Positions 43,844 to 54,187 of a stretch of 64,000 bases of DNA are shown piece after piece. The translations under genes were made by a program, and so were the position numbers. The stretch is from a virus. The stretch covers positions 124,001 to 188,000 of the IMG/VR virus record IMGVR_UViG_3300010403_000705. One strand, 5' to 3'. Position 1 is the stretch's first letter. The number at the start of each line of letters is the position of its first letter. A model generated the notes under the pieces. It saw only the letters and a program-made list of their open reading frames with translations. It ran no database searches and was not told where the DNA came from.

Positions 43844-43870
43844 TATATGAATCGGATCATCGATTCATAT
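43831..43870 (+). promoter_or_regulatory. Programmed -1 ribosomal frameshift site
   Basis: The slippery heptamer T TTA AAA occupies 43831-43837 in the correct phase of the chaperone gene, with a second candidate A AAA AAA at 43834-43840. After a 7-base spacer comes a hairpin: ATATGAATCG (43845-43854) and CGATTCATAT (43861-43870), 10 perfect base pairs around GATCAT. The -1 frame is open from here straight into the downstream coding region with no stop, giving KIIYESDHRFIWFLCKEIYK before the MNMDPVQKMW start. Confidence 0.9.
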
Positions 43871-43920
43871 GGTTTTTATGTAAAGAAATTTACAAAACTA
43901 CTCCTGATGATTTAAGGATA

Positions 43921-44190
43921 ATGAATATGGATCCGGTTCAAAAAATGTGGATGTACGAACATTGGCTTGCTGACCAAAATGAGCAGGCTGAATTATTTAA
44001 AAATCATGCTTATTTATTAGGTTCATTTTGGAATCCAGAAGCAGTGAAACAATTAGTAGGTGAGGGAAATGTACACACTTCAACAGATGAAGAATTCGAA
44101 GAATCCACAAAGATGGTCAAGCAAATAAATGAACAATTAGCTCAAAGTAATCCTCTTAAGTTAAAAAGAAGAAAACGCCGTTCATCATAA
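43921..44190 (+). CDS. Tail assembly chaperone, frameshifted (T-type) segment
   Basis: This 89-codon frame is the -1 extension of the upstream chaperone: the open frame reaches back without a stop to the slippery site at 43837, so the fused product is about 337 residues. Its content (MDPVQKMWMYEHWLADQNEQAELFKNHAYLLGSFWNPEAV) is typical of the C-terminal part of such fusions, which bind tail tube subunits or the tape measure. AAGGATA precedes the ATG, so separate initiation is also possible. The tail is basic (KLKRRKRRSS). Confidence 0.8.
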   Translation: MNMDPVQKMWMYEHWLADQNEQAELFKNHAYLLGSFWNPEAVKQLVGEGNVHTSTDEEFEESTKMVKQINEQLAQSNPLKLKRRKRRSS

Positions 44191-44200
44191 GGAATAATTA

Positions 44201-46357
44201 ATGCCAGATAATGTACCTACAACAACAGAACTAGCAGCCACCGCAGATGCTGCTACCAAAACAGCACAAGCCTTAGATGCATTATCTATATCTTCTGCCC
44301 AATCTGGTGATAGTTTAAATAATTTAGGAGAATTCACTAGTAATACTAAAAACGCTTTTAATGCATTTAATACTACTTTGTCTGCCTATGGTGTATCACT
44401 TAATAATTCCATGGCATTAACAGAAAAACAAACTACTCAATTTGGATTGTTAAGTGCTGCTGTATTAGGAGCTAGAACTTCTTTTAATACTTTACATAAT
44501 ATTGATGTAGGTGGTTTAAATACATTTGTTGATCAGATAGGATATCTAACAGAGACATTTACGGATGCGAAAAGTGGAATTGGTCAATTAGTAAATTTTG
44601 CTCAACAAGCTTTTGGAAGAATGGTCCCACAAACTATAATTTCACAAGGCTTAAGTGCTGTCAAAAATTTTGTGATAAATTTGGCTCAAAGTGCTGATAA
44701 TGCTTTAAGATTACAGAATGCGTATATTCAATTATCTGCTAGAACAGGTAATTTATCAGAAGTATATGCAGCAGCGGGTCCCAATCTTGAAAATTTAAAT
44801 ACGTTATTAGAAAAACAAACTGCACTTGTTGCAAATGCAATAAAAACTACCGGACTAGGACCAGAAGTTGTGCAAAGTTATTATGCACAATTAGGAACAA
44901 TACCTAAAGCATTGGAAGCAACAGTGACTAGTAGTGATAGTGCTTCAGAAACAATTAGTTTACTTACTGCTAGTATTAAAATAGCAAGTGGTACAGGACG
45001 CAATTATGTTGATATCATAGAAGACATGAAAGTTGCATTTAAGGATTATAATTTGACTGGTGAAGAAGCCTTGAAATTTACTTCTCGTATGACTGAAATT
45101 AGTAATAAATTTGGCACTAACCTTGATGTAGTAAGAGATTCTTTAAGAGGCACTGCTGGTGTTTTCAAAATGTTTGGCAATGAAGCTGAAGCATCATCTA
45201 GAATATTGAATAATTATGTTGGAGCATTACAATCAACTGGGTTAAGTGGTGATGCTGCAGTAGAAGTAGTTACTGATATGACACGTGCTATAGGGAATTT
45301 AGGTATAGCCCAAAAGGCATTTCTGTCTGCTCAAACTGGTGGTCCAGGTGGTTTAATGGGAGCATTCCAAATAGAAAAAATGATGCGTGAAGGTAAGATA
45401 GATGAAGTATTTGAAAAAGTAAGAACACAAATGCAAAAGCAATTTGGACAAATAGTTACTCTAGATGATGCCTCATCAAATCCAGCAGCAGCAGCTCAAA
45501 TGACCAAACAAATGATGATTTTAAGACAGGGACCATTAGGGCAATTTGCAAAATCTGATCAAGAAGCTATAAGGATATTAGAAGGTTTTAAAAATAGACA
45601 AGAAAGAAAAACAGTCACTGATCTTTCTAGTAGAATTGTACAAGACAATATGAGTAAAGGTACTCTACTACAAGAAAAATCATATACAGAACTAAGTAGA
45701 ATACGTGGTATTTTAGAAGGAGCGAGAGGTGTGGCTGATATTAGTAATTTAGGGTTTATGCAAAAAAGTTTAACAGCTGGTATGGGTATAGAAGGTCAAT
45801 TATCAGAAGCACAAAGAAAATCTAAGGATAACTTATCTTTATTTATGACTAGTAGTGGTGTTGCTGGCGGCGCTACAGCACAGGATTATGCCAGAGATAT
45901 TAAAACTAGAGCGCCAATTGCAGATGCAGGTAAAAGAGCCGCCTCTTCTATTACAGAATTTTATAAATTATTTGGTGATATTCCAGAAAGTATGAAAGCG
46001 CCTTTGGACGCCTTAACACAAGCAATGGAATCTGGTAAAATCATTAACAAATCTACCGAATTACAGTTAAAAGAAGATGTAGAAAAAATAAAAACAGACT
46101 CCAAAAAATTACCAGGAGATTATGCATCCTCAAGATCTGTAGGTGCTGCAGTAAGTCGAGCTACTAATATATCTAGTTTGCAAAGAATTAATTTAGCTCC
46201 CTCTAATTCTTTTGTGACCCCAAGTAATGGAAATAACTTAGAAAAACTAGGTGATATTAATGTACATGTTACAGGATATTGTATAAAATGTAAACAAGAA
46301 ATTGAGGGCGGACAACAAGCTGCTGCTGTAAATCCAGCAGGCGTAAGAAATTATTAA
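44201..46357 (+). CDS. Tape measure protein
   Basis: Protein of 718 residues, start after AAGGAATAATTA, 10 bases after the chaperone stop. It is nearly all helix, rich in Ala, Thr, Ser and Gln, with long amphipathic segments and a hydrophobic Gly-containing central part (around GGPGGLMGAFQIEKMM). The position directly behind the frameshifted chaperones is diagnostic. It sets tail length; with about 0.15 nm per residue the tail tube would be roughly 110 nm. The C terminus has CIKC, a possible metal pair. No lytic domain is recognised. Confidence 0.8.
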   Translation: MPDNVPTTTELAATADAATKTAQALDALSISSAQSGDSLNNLGEFTSNTKNAFNAFNTTLSAYGVSLNNSMALTEKQTTQFGLLSAAVLGARTSFNTLHNIDVGGLNTFVDQIGYLTETFTDAKSGIGQLVNFAQQAFGRMVPQTIISQGLSAVKNFVINLAQSADNALRLQNAYIQLSARTGNLSEVYAAAGPNLENLNTLLEKQTALVANAIKTTGLGPEVVQSYYAQLGTIPKALEATVTSSDSASETISLLTASIKIASGTGRNYVDIIEDMKVAFKDYNLTGEEALKFTSRMTEISNKFGTNLDVVRDSLRGTAGVFKMFGNEAEASSRILNNYVGALQSTGLSGDAAVEVVTDMTRAIGNLGIAQKAFLSAQTGGPGGLMGAFQIEKMMREGKIDEVFEKVRTQMQKQFGQIVTLDDASSNPAAAAQMTKQMMILRQGPLGQFAKSDQEAIRILEGFKNRQERKTVTDLSSRIVQDNMSKGTLLQEKSYTELSRIRGILEGARGVADISNLGFMQKSLTAGMGIEGQLSEAQRKSKDNLSLFMTSSGVAGGATAQDYARDIKTRAPIADAGKRAASSITEFYKLFGDIPESMKAPLDALTQAMESGKIINKSTELQLKEDVEKIKTDSKKLPGDYASSRSVGAAVSRATNISSLQRINLAPSNSFVTPSNGNNLEKLGDINVHVTGYCIKCKQEIEGGQQAAAVNPAGVRNY

Positions 46358-46369
46358 GGACCAATTGTT

Positions 46370-47230
46370 ATGGCAATAGATGATATTACTACAATTATTA
46401 AAGATATAAATTCTGTACAAAATGCATTAAATGGCGATTCGTTGTTAAGTGAAGATCAAGTTCAGCAATTTAAATCGGATGGTTTTTTATTGCCCGCTAC
46501 CTTCTCCGCTGACGGGACTGGTTTACCTTCAAATAAAATTACTTCATATAGAGATGGACAGCTCAGAAGAAATATTATAACATGGTTTGTTCCACAATTT
46601 GGTATAATAAGAATGTATGTAAATCCAAACTCTATTAGTTATAATCATAAAAAATTAATTAATAAAGATAGAACCAAAGGAGGATATACTTTACAATATT
46701 GGGGGGAAGAATTAGACACCATTAATATTTCTGGTACTACTGGTGCTGCTGGTATTGAAGGAATTAATGTATTATACGAAATATATAGAGCTGAACAATA
46801 TGCGTTTGATGGTTCAGCATTAACTTTGTCTGCTAATAATACTTCAACTTCTTTATCTAGTACTTTTTCTAATGTAGGTCAATCTATAGGTGGATCTGTA
46901 GGAGGGGTAATAGGAAACGTTATTGGAAGTGTTTTAGGTATAGATCCTATAAATAGTAATTTAGCTGTACAAAATATTCCATCACTAGCTCAACTAGCAT
47001 TTACTGTTGAAATGTATTATAATGGTTGGGTATATAGAGGATATTTTGATAATATGACCATAAATGAAAAAGCTGATAATTTTCTAATGGAATATCAAAT
47101 AACATTTATAGCCACACAAAGAAGAGGTTATAGAATCAATTATTTTCCTTGGGCAAAAAGTGCAACTAATGGTCCAAGTCAATACAATTCTCCACAATCA
47201 TTTTCAGGCAATGTAAATTCAGGATTTTAA
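46370..47230 (+). CDS. Tail/baseplate protein linking tape measure and hub (LysM-type candidate)
   Basis: Protein of 286 residues. RMYVNPNSISYNHKKLINKDRTKGGYTLQYWGEELDTINISGTTG at about 81-125 is the NP.S....K.......G....YWGEEL..I.I.G.TG pattern of tube-initiator or tail-tip proteins in contractile tails. A Gly/Ser-rich loop around residues 150-200 separates it from the second half (LAFTVEMYYNGWVYRGYFDNMTINEKADNFLMEYQITFIATQRRG). It ends exactly at the hub start (TAA-ATG). It probably sits at the tube-baseplate junction. Confidence 0.65.
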   Translation: MAIDDITTIIKDINSVQNALNGDSLLSEDQVQQFKSDGFLLPATFSADGTGLPSNKITSYRDGQLRRNIITWFVPQFGIIRMYVNPNSISYNHKKLINKDRTKGGYTLQYWGEELDTINISGTTGAAGIEGINVLYEIYRAEQYAFDGSALTLSANNTSTSLSSTFSNVGQSIGGSVGGVIGNVIGSVLGIDPINSNLAVQNIPSLAQLAFTVEMYYNGWVYRGYFDNMTINEKADNFLMEYQITFIATQRRGYRINYFPWAKSATNGPSQYNSPQSFSGNVNSGF

Positions 47231-50200
47231 ATGAGTTTTTTAGGTAATTTAGCAGGACAAATAGATAGTCAATTTTTAACTGGTGAAAACAACAATCATG
47301 TTTTGGACTCCATAGTAGGTGGGCAAAATATTAAATATGGATCCTTAGGAGATTTTGCGTCTAAGTTTGATCAGTCTGCACAACGTAAATATGTAGAAGA
47401 AGGTTATTTAAGGAGAGATCCTTATAATGTGGATCCAAAACAATTCGAAGTTTTATTCCAAGAACCCAATGCTAGCATTTTAATTAAAAAAAGAATGTTT
47501 TCATCCATAGCTGAAAATTTCAGACCAGACTTCATGGATCAGGATGAAAAATTATATTATAGAGCTATGAAATTTCTATTTCAAAATAAATGTAGAGTAA
47601 TAGCTGCATTGGAAAAATTATCTAAAATACAGAAAGTAACTTCTAGTATTGGTACAATTAGTGATCAATTAATTCCTATTATTGCCACCTTATCAGATGT
47701 CATCAATAACAATTCTGGAAATTTTTTTAGCTCGCTTAGTGGTGGTGGATTGGGCGGAACTACAGATGCTAGTCAATTAGCAAAAGTCATGGATAAAGTA
47801 AGAAGATTATATGGATTTAATAATGGCAACAATGTTACTACATGGATAACTGATAGTACTAATTTATTTCAGTCTCAATTTGGTCAGGGTACGGGTGTTA
47901 TAGAAATTACTAATTTTATGAATTTAAATACCAACGTCTCTGTAGAGGGTATTAAAAACCCTGGATCATTTAGTGTATCCATCAGTGACCCGTATGAATC
48001 TATGTTAATAACAGATTGGGATATAGAAAAAGCTATCAGTGATGCTACTAATATGTTTTTCAATCACGGTATTTTTCAATTTGGAAAACAAGAAATAGAA
48101 CAATCAATTAATGATTTGCAAAATAAATTAAATACAATGAGATCATTACGAGGTGTAAGCAGTATATCTTTTAATATAAGTCCTGATACATTATTAGGAA
48201 AAAGAGTAACGGCTATTATAGATCGTATAGGTATAGAATTAATTTTTGATTATAATTCTGGTTTTGGTGGTTTAGGTAATAGTGTAGAAGTAGGAGTAGA
48301 TTATTTACAAGGAGGCGCTATTGCGGGTGTAGATGGATTGAGTACTAAATTTGGAATTACAAATAATAATGTTAAGCAACTAATTCCTGATACAGAATTA
48401 TCAGTTTTTAGAAATTTAGTTTCTTCTATTTATACTAAAATTCAATTAGATGCTAATTCTAAGAACTCTTTTCAAATTGCTAATAAAAATACCAACTACG
48501 CTAGAAAAAAAATGAGATTTAACTTCTCCGGACATTTAATTATTGAATCTATGGATGTGATTCATGTATACATTAATAGTAAAAGCAGATTTGATAACAA
48601 ATTACTCTCTGGCTTGCAAACTATGTTCACTGGTGTAGGTGTCTTGCAAAATTTAAACAATACCGTAACAAATTTAAATAATGCAGTAGGTGCATTATTT
48701 AATCCGTCTAGTAATATTAATTTGCAGGCTGAAAAATCTGCTTTTGTTGGCGAAGATTTTCCTAACTATTTATGGTTATCACTAAGAGGACAATTTATAA
48801 ATGAGAAAGAAGGAACACACGTTTTTGCTGGCTTGGTAGATAATGCTACTGATTCATGGTCTGATGGAAAATTCACAGTTGATGTTAGGGGTCGAGATAA
48901 TACTGCTTATTTTGATCAAGGCAAAGTTAATTTTAAACCTGGAGTTGATTCTTTTAATGGCGCTATTTTTGATCCTCTGACGCCATTTAAATCCAATTTT
49001 GATACTATCACTAGTAATGCTAAAGATGATAGACCACAATTGTTAGATGAAAATATAGCAATCCTTGGTACTTCTCAAGATAAAAAAGGTTTATTAAAAT
49101 CTAAAGCCGGACCTAATGCAGGACAGAAAATAACTAGTGATTCTTTTTTTCAAGGAATATTAGTCGATCCCAATACCGGAAATGTAAGCAAAGAAGTTTT
49201 CGCTCCTGATGGATTAGTGTATAAATGGAAAGAAGGCATTGGAGTATTTGTACAATTTGGTAATTCATTAGATTTAAATGATCCAAATAAAGTTGGTAAT
49301 CCAAATATTGCTAAAGAACCCTTCGCTGGTCAAGATATAATGAATGTTATTTCATTACTAATAACTGGTCAACCATATAATTACGCTAATTATTGGAAAG
49401 CTGCATCTAACATAGATGGCATTGGAAGAGACTTGCAAAGTCAACAAGATGCCGCTTATTCATATACCGCTTCCTTAAAAAATGATTTGGTTAAAAACAA
49501 CACATTATGGGGTAATTTTATTCCGTTCAAGAATTTAGTAATTGATGAACAGAGCTTTGCTCTCGCTATGCAGTCACAGTTTAGAATAATTCAAAAGAAT
49601 AGAGAATTAGATGCTAAGATACAAAAATTAGCAGATTTAAATAGAGAGGCATCTTTGTTTGGGGCGGTGACCGCATTTTCAAATATTAACAATGGATTTA
49701 ATCCTCAATTATTAGAAGTAAGAGCACAATTAAATAGTCTAGAAGAATCAATTCAAAATGATATTAATAGTATCCAAAAAGAAGATTCTGATTTTAATCA
49801 ATTAGCTGCTGCGTCTGGACCAGACGCCACATTTGATTTTTCTAACACAGACAATTCTAACAAAATTAATATATCTTCTTCTGATCCAAATATTAGAAGA
49901 GAGCTTAGAAGGAAACTTAATTTCTTAACTAGACGTATGTCATATAATATTAGATCAAATGAAGATAAGAATTTATTTATAGTAGATGATTTTTATGATA
50001 AAGATTATGACATTTTAGCATACGAACAATCATTAACTGATGGTATTAGATTATATAATAGTGAGTTTACATCTATTAGAGAAAAAATAATCAATACCTC
50101 TGACTTATTAAACTTAGAAGTTTTTGCAGACACTCAGGGACACATAAGAGTGCGTCCACCTCAATATAATAGAATGCCAAGTTCCGTTTTTTATAGAATG

Positions 50201-52171
50201 ATGTATCTGAAACAAGCTTATGGAATTCAGATTTTTCCTGAATTTTTATCAGATTTATTTGGCAATCAAATAGATACCCTAAGAAAAAGAATAGAGATAT
50301 TAGAAGACTTGGTAAGGCTGGACTGTGCCATTCTTAATCATACTACTGATGACGATGCTACTAAATTTATTTTATCTGGAGGCATAACTGATGGTACAGG
50401 CGCTTCATTTAGTTTTATTTCTGATGATAGCGGGCTTATAACAGATATCAATCAATTAATAAATTCTTCCAAAGAAAATCCAGACACTTCTGTACAAGAC
50501 TTTATCTCTTTGTTAGAAGGACAAGTAAAATCTACTAAAAATGTATTTAGCAATTCTCAAAAATATTCTGAAATAGTTAAACAGCTAATGGCACAAGGAT
50601 TGGGCTTACAAGGATACTCAGTACAAGATATTTTTACGCCTAGCAATGATACATATATTCAAAAACTAATAAATAGAATTCAAACAAAATCAGGTCAAAG
50701 AATAGATAAAAGAGATTATATATCTAATAATACAGATGGATTAAAAGATGTTGTTGTGCCACTTGCACAAACTATAGATGTTTTTAAAGTAACCAAAGAA
50801 TTACAGGAAAAATTACAGGAAAGACAAAAAGTAATTAAATTATTTTATTCAGCTATAAAAAATACCACAGAATTTAAATCTTTAGACGAACAAAGTGATG
50901 TTACAGGTAATCAATTATTAGCTCCTGGAATCTTCGGAAATTCTAATGTACCAGAAATTTATGAACATATGATTGAAGATGAAACATATGATGATTATGG
51001 TCCAGGTTCTGGAGCTAGGTTTATAATTAAAAGATCACAAATAAGAAATATACAAGTTACCATAAATCCCCCAGATTTTACTATGGTAGAAGTACAAGGA
51101 GTACTAAATCCTTTTGCTCCTAATGCATTACCAGAAGGTTTAAATTCTTTTCCAGATAATGGAAATGGATTAGTTACTGCTGTAGCAGTAGATTATGATT
51201 CATGGAGAAACTATGGATTCAAAAACGCTTCTACAATTAGAGTGCCATTTTTAAGTGATCCTAATTCGCAGTGTGCGCCTTATGCTAGTATGATTTTAAG
51301 TAGAAATAGAAAAAATATTATAAGAGCAACGGTTACCATATCTGGGAACGAATTTATGCAACCAGGAGAAGTAGTTTATTTACAGGATAGACAATTATTA
51401 TTTTATGTCTCGTCTGTTAAACATAATTTTGGATTTGGAAGTGGTTTTACTACTACATTAGATTTATCTTATGGACATTCCCCTGGAGAATACATACCAA
51501 CTACAATGGATGTCATTGGAAAAATGATTTATAATAATAAAGATGTAGCCGGCTATACCATACAAAGACAAAGTAATTCTGGGAATGAAAATAATTTAGG
51601 AGTTATTATTAAAGATACAAATGGGAATGCATCTTTATCATTAGATAATGCTAAAACTCCCCCTAATTCTTTTAGCACATTTAATAGTCAAACTTTAAAT
51701 AATATATTATATACAGCTGCTTATACAATTAATTCTAATAACACTAAAGGTAATAATATTATTGCCAATGTAGAATTAAGAATATATCATGATAATTCTA
51801 GTACTTTGAATAATGATTTAAACAAATTTGCCGACGAGATTAGAAACATTTTGACGGACCAAAGAAATTCTCCTGATAATCCAGTAAATAATCAAAAATT
51901 TCCAAAAGAAAATGTAAAAATAGTTATTGTTAATTTAGATAGTGAAATAGATAGAAGATCGCCGTCTCAAAAAGCTATTGATGCTGCACGCAATCAGATA
52001 GCTCTCAATAGCACAACTTCTGATTTATCTTTTGGTTCAGATACTACTACTCCAACTGCGGGAGTCGATAAAATTAGAAAATCTTTATTTAGTTATATAG
52101 TTGATTGTTGGTTAATTTTTCAACAAGTAGATGCCAATATTTCTACCTCCGAAAATAGTAGTGGGTCCTAA
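47231..52171 (+). CDS. Giant baseplate hub protein, 1646 aa
   Basis: Starts directly after the previous stop. The C-terminal third contains ISGNEFMQPGEVVYLQDRQLLFYVSSVKHNFGFG...TTTLDLSYGHSPGEYIP, a pattern of gp27/gpD-like hub proteins that hold the spike. PGSFSVSISDPYESM near residues 238-252 also recalls baseplate hub proteins. The long middle (coiled-coil-like AQLNSLEESIQNDINSI around 840-860) is extra relative to the usual 300-500-residue hub. The tail end is Thr/Ser-rich. No lysozyme or peptidase motif was recognised. Confidence 0.65.
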   Translation: MSFLGNLAGQIDSQFLTGENNNHVLDSIVGGQNIKYGSLGDFASKFDQSAQRKYVEEGYLRRDPYNVDPKQFEVLFQEPNASILIKKRMFSSIAENFRPDFMDQDEKLYYRAMKFLFQNKCRVIAALEKLSKIQKVTSSIGTISDQLIPIIATLSDVINNNSGNFFSSLSGGGLGGTTDASQLAKVMDKVRRLYGFNNGNNVTTWITDSTNLFQSQFGQGTGVIEITNFMNLNTNVSVEGIKNPGSFSVSISDPYESMLITDWDIEKAISDATNMFFNHGIFQFGKQEIEQSINDLQNKLNTMRSLRGVSSISFNISPDTLLGKRVTAIIDRIGIELIFDYNSGFGGLGNSVEVGVDYLQGGAIAGVDGLSTKFGITNNNVKQLIPDTELSVFRNLVSSIYTKIQLDANSKNSFQIANKNTNYARKKMRFNFSGHLIIESMDVIHVYINSKSRFDNKLLSGLQTMFTGVGVLQNLNNTVTNLNNAVGALFNPSSNINLQAEKSAFVGEDFPNYLWLSLRGQFINEKEGTHVFAGLVDNATDSWSDGKFTVDVRGRDNTAYFDQGKVNFKPGVDSFNGAIFDPLTPFKSNFDTITSNAKDDRPQLLDENIAILGTSQDKKGLLKSKAGPNAGQKITSDSFFQGILVDPNTGNVSKEVFAPDGLVYKWKEGIGVFVQFGNSLDLNDPNKVGNPNIAKEPFAGQDIMNVISLLITGQPYNYANYWKAASNIDGIGRDLQSQQDAAYSYTASLKNDLVKNNTLWGNFIPFKNLVIDEQSFALAMQSQFRIIQKNRELDAKIQKLADLNREASLFGAVTAFSNINNGFNPQLLEVRAQLNSLEESIQNDINSIQKEDSDFNQLAAASGPDATFDFSNTDNSNKINISSSDPNIRRELRRKLNFLTRRMSYNIRSNEDKNLFIVDDFYDKDYDILAYEQSLTDGIRLYNSEFTSIREKIINTSDLLNLEVFADTQGHIRVRPPQYNRMPSSVFYRMMYLKQAYGIQIFPEFLSDLFGNQIDTLRKRIEILEDLVRLDCAILNHTTDDDATKFILSGGITDGTGASFSFISDDSGLITDINQLINSSKENPDTSVQDFISLLEGQVKSTKNVFSNSQKYSEIVKQLMAQGLGLQGYSVQDIFTPSNDTYIQKLINRIQTKSGQRIDKRDYISNNTDGLKDVVVPLAQTIDVFKVTKELQEKLQERQKVIKLFYSAIKNTTEFKSLDEQSDVTGNQLLAPGIFGNSNVPEIYEHMIEDETYDDYGPGSGARFIIKRSQIRNIQVTINPPDFTMVEVQGVLNPFAPNALPEGLNSFPDNGNGLVTAVAVDYDSWRNYGFKNASTIRVPFLSDPNSQCAPYASMILSRNRKNIIRATVTISGNEFMQPGEVVYLQDRQLLFYVSSVKHNFGFGSGFTTTLDLSYGHSPGEYIPTTMDVIGKMIYNNKDVAGYTIQRQSNSGNENNLGVIIKDTNGNASLSLDNAKTPPNSFSTFNSQTLNNILYTAAYTINSNNTKGNNIIANVELRIYHDNSSTLNNDLNKFADEIRNILTDQRNSPDNPVNNQKFPKENVKIVIVNLDSEIDRRSPSQKAIDAARNQIALNSTTSDLSFGSDTTTPTAGVDKIRKSLFSYIVDCWLIFQQVDANISTSENSSGS

Positions 52172-52174
52172 ATC

Positions 52175-54187
52175 ATGGTTAATAATCATATATTTGATGA
52201 ACAAGTAGGTCTTTTAAAAACAGGGGCTATTGTTGGATATGACTCTGCCAAAGGTGTACTTAAAGTTAGATTAAATAACGTTATTTCTATTAAAGGACAA
52301 GCACAACCTATAGATGTCCCAGCTCCTCATTCTTTATTTTATAACAATGGATTATTCATTGGTAGTTACCCAGTTTCTGGCACCCCTATTGTTGTAGGTC
52401 AAGGTAGTGGTGGTCAATATTATTTTGTGTCATTCTTGGCTGAAAATTTACCAGAGGTGCCAGAATTACATATCGGTGAGTTGCTAATTAAAACAAACAC
52501 TAATACACAGATATCACTTAATTTAAATAATGATATTAGTATTGGATCATCTGATAACAAAATACATATAAATACAAAATCTAATTTAATTACTACCAAT
52601 TTTTATAATGAAAATCATTTTACACAAGCTAGCAGAAAAATTGAAGGTTTAGTTAAAAGAGATTTAAAGATTAATTCTAATTTTGATCAGGAATCAAAAT
52701 TAGAAAATGATACGTATGATTCTAGGTTTTATCTTATTGGATTAGATCCTACGGTAAGTCCAAATCCAATAATAACAGGTTCTGGTAAAAATCCTCCATT
52801 AGTAGAACAAAGAGAATTAATTTATGAATTTCAATATTCATCAGAAGTTAATGATGATCTATCAGAATCGACTCTATATGGAAATACTAAACCGCCTGCT
52901 ACTTCTTTTACTTTCCCGAATCGTAGAAAAAGTAGATCGGATACATTGAGTTTAACTTTAGCTGCCCCAAATTATTTAATGGAAACCATTAAAGGCACTG
53001 TGGTAGATATTTTCGGTAACATTCTAGATATAAATAGAACTCCTTTATCTGTAGGCAAAGATCAAAATACTTTACGAGCTACTACAAGTATAGACAAAGT
53101 TAAATCATATCAATTAATAAAAGAATTAGAAAGGAAAAGTATAGCATTTCATTTTGAATTGAATGCTAGAAAAGATTTAACTGGTTTAGATGGTAAGATA
53201 TCCCTGCCAGATATTAATTCTAACGCTGATTATGCACGAAATAGAAGTCGTTTTTTCTTTGATATTGACAAAGAAGGTGTGTTTAAATTAAATGGTCCCG
53301 CTTCCAGTGAAAAAGGTAATATACCATTACTAACAAGATATGAAAATTATTCTACTTTTGGAACAGAAGATAATAATAATCCTAACAAACTAATTTTTAG
53401 AGATGATAATTTAGACATATTTCAAGACTCTTTTGCAGCCCCAAATTTTAATATTAGTAATGGTTTATTTTCTGAGAATAAAGGCTCGATAAATTTAGAT
53501 AATAATGGTGCGAACGGCGCTCCTTTAGATAGAATAACTAATGCTCATATAAAACACGGCACTGCTTATCATGATATTTTAGCAACTTGTTATGCTCATC
53601 AAAAATCAGATTTTTTAAAGTATGTTGGTGATGATCAAAATCCAGTTTTCAGTAAAAATGCAATTGATAAAATTCCAGTTATCAATCATATTGCTAAGGA
53701 AACAATCACAATTAGTGGTGATAATGCAAATGCTGGAGGACGTAGTGGCTCTGTGAGTTTTGATGGCTCTATAGATTTTAATATAGGTGCTAATACTTCT
53801 GATAGACATTCATTATGGATTGATACTGCTGGTGCAGTAGTTGCTAATGTAGGACGAGATATTAATAACATGAGCGCCGCATTATCTATGAATGGAGATA
53901 CGTTTGTGCAAGTTGGTGGTATAGGAGTATCTACTGATAGTAGATTTACAAAACAGAATAATGGTCATATTGGTGCAGTTTTAGATATTAGGGTGTTTAA
54001 TTCTGGATTAAGAGTAACTATGATAAGAATAGATGATGAAGGGATAAAAATTTTAACACCAGGTAATTTATCGATTCATGCTGGACAAAACATGCGCATA
54101 TCAGCGGATGCTGATATCACTATGGAATGTGAAACATTAACTGTACAAGGTAGAATGGTTTTGAAAGAGTTCGGAGGATCTATATGA
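52175..54187 (+). CDS. Baseplate central spike protein (gp5/gpV-like)
   Basis: Protein of 670 residues. Residues 10-85 are a gp5/gpV-type OB fold at the N terminus (LKTGAIVGYDSAKGVLKVRLNNVISIKGQ, VPAPHSLFYNNGLFIGSYPVSGTPIVVGQGSGGQYYFVSFL). The middle is variable. The C-terminal 130 residues repeat short beta units with Gly/Asn/Asp turns (LSIHAGQNMRISADADITMECETLTVQGRMVL), as in the trimeric beta-helix needle of spike proteins. It sits at the tail tip and pierces the outer envelope. Overlaps the next gene by 4 bases. Confidence 0.75.
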   Translation: MVNNHIFDEQVGLLKTGAIVGYDSAKGVLKVRLNNVISIKGQAQPIDVPAPHSLFYNNGLFIGSYPVSGTPIVVGQGSGGQYYFVSFLAENLPEVPELHIGELLIKTNTNTQISLNLNNDISIGSSDNKIHINTKSNLITTNFYNENHFTQASRKIEGLVKRDLKINSNFDQESKLENDTYDSRFYLIGLDPTVSPNPIITGSGKNPPLVEQRELIYEFQYSSEVNDDLSESTLYGNTKPPATSFTFPNRRKSRSDTLSLTLAAPNYLMETIKGTVVDIFGNILDINRTPLSVGKDQNTLRATTSIDKVKSYQLIKELERKSIAFHFELNARKDLTGLDGKISLPDINSNADYARNRSRFFFDIDKEGVFKLNGPASSEKGNIPLLTRYENYSTFGTEDNNNPNKLIFRDDNLDIFQDSFAAPNFNISNGLFSENKGSINLDNNGANGAPLDRITNAHIKHGTAYHDILATCYAHQKSDFLKYVGDDQNPVFSKNAIDKIPVINHIAKETITISGDNANAGGRSGSVSFDGSIDFNIGANTSDRHSLWIDTAGAVVANVGRDINNMSAALSMNGDTFVQVGGIGVSTDSRFTKQNNGHIGAVLDIRVFNSGLRVTMIRIDDEGIKILTPGNLSIHAGQNMRISADADITMECETLTVQGRMVLKEFGGSI

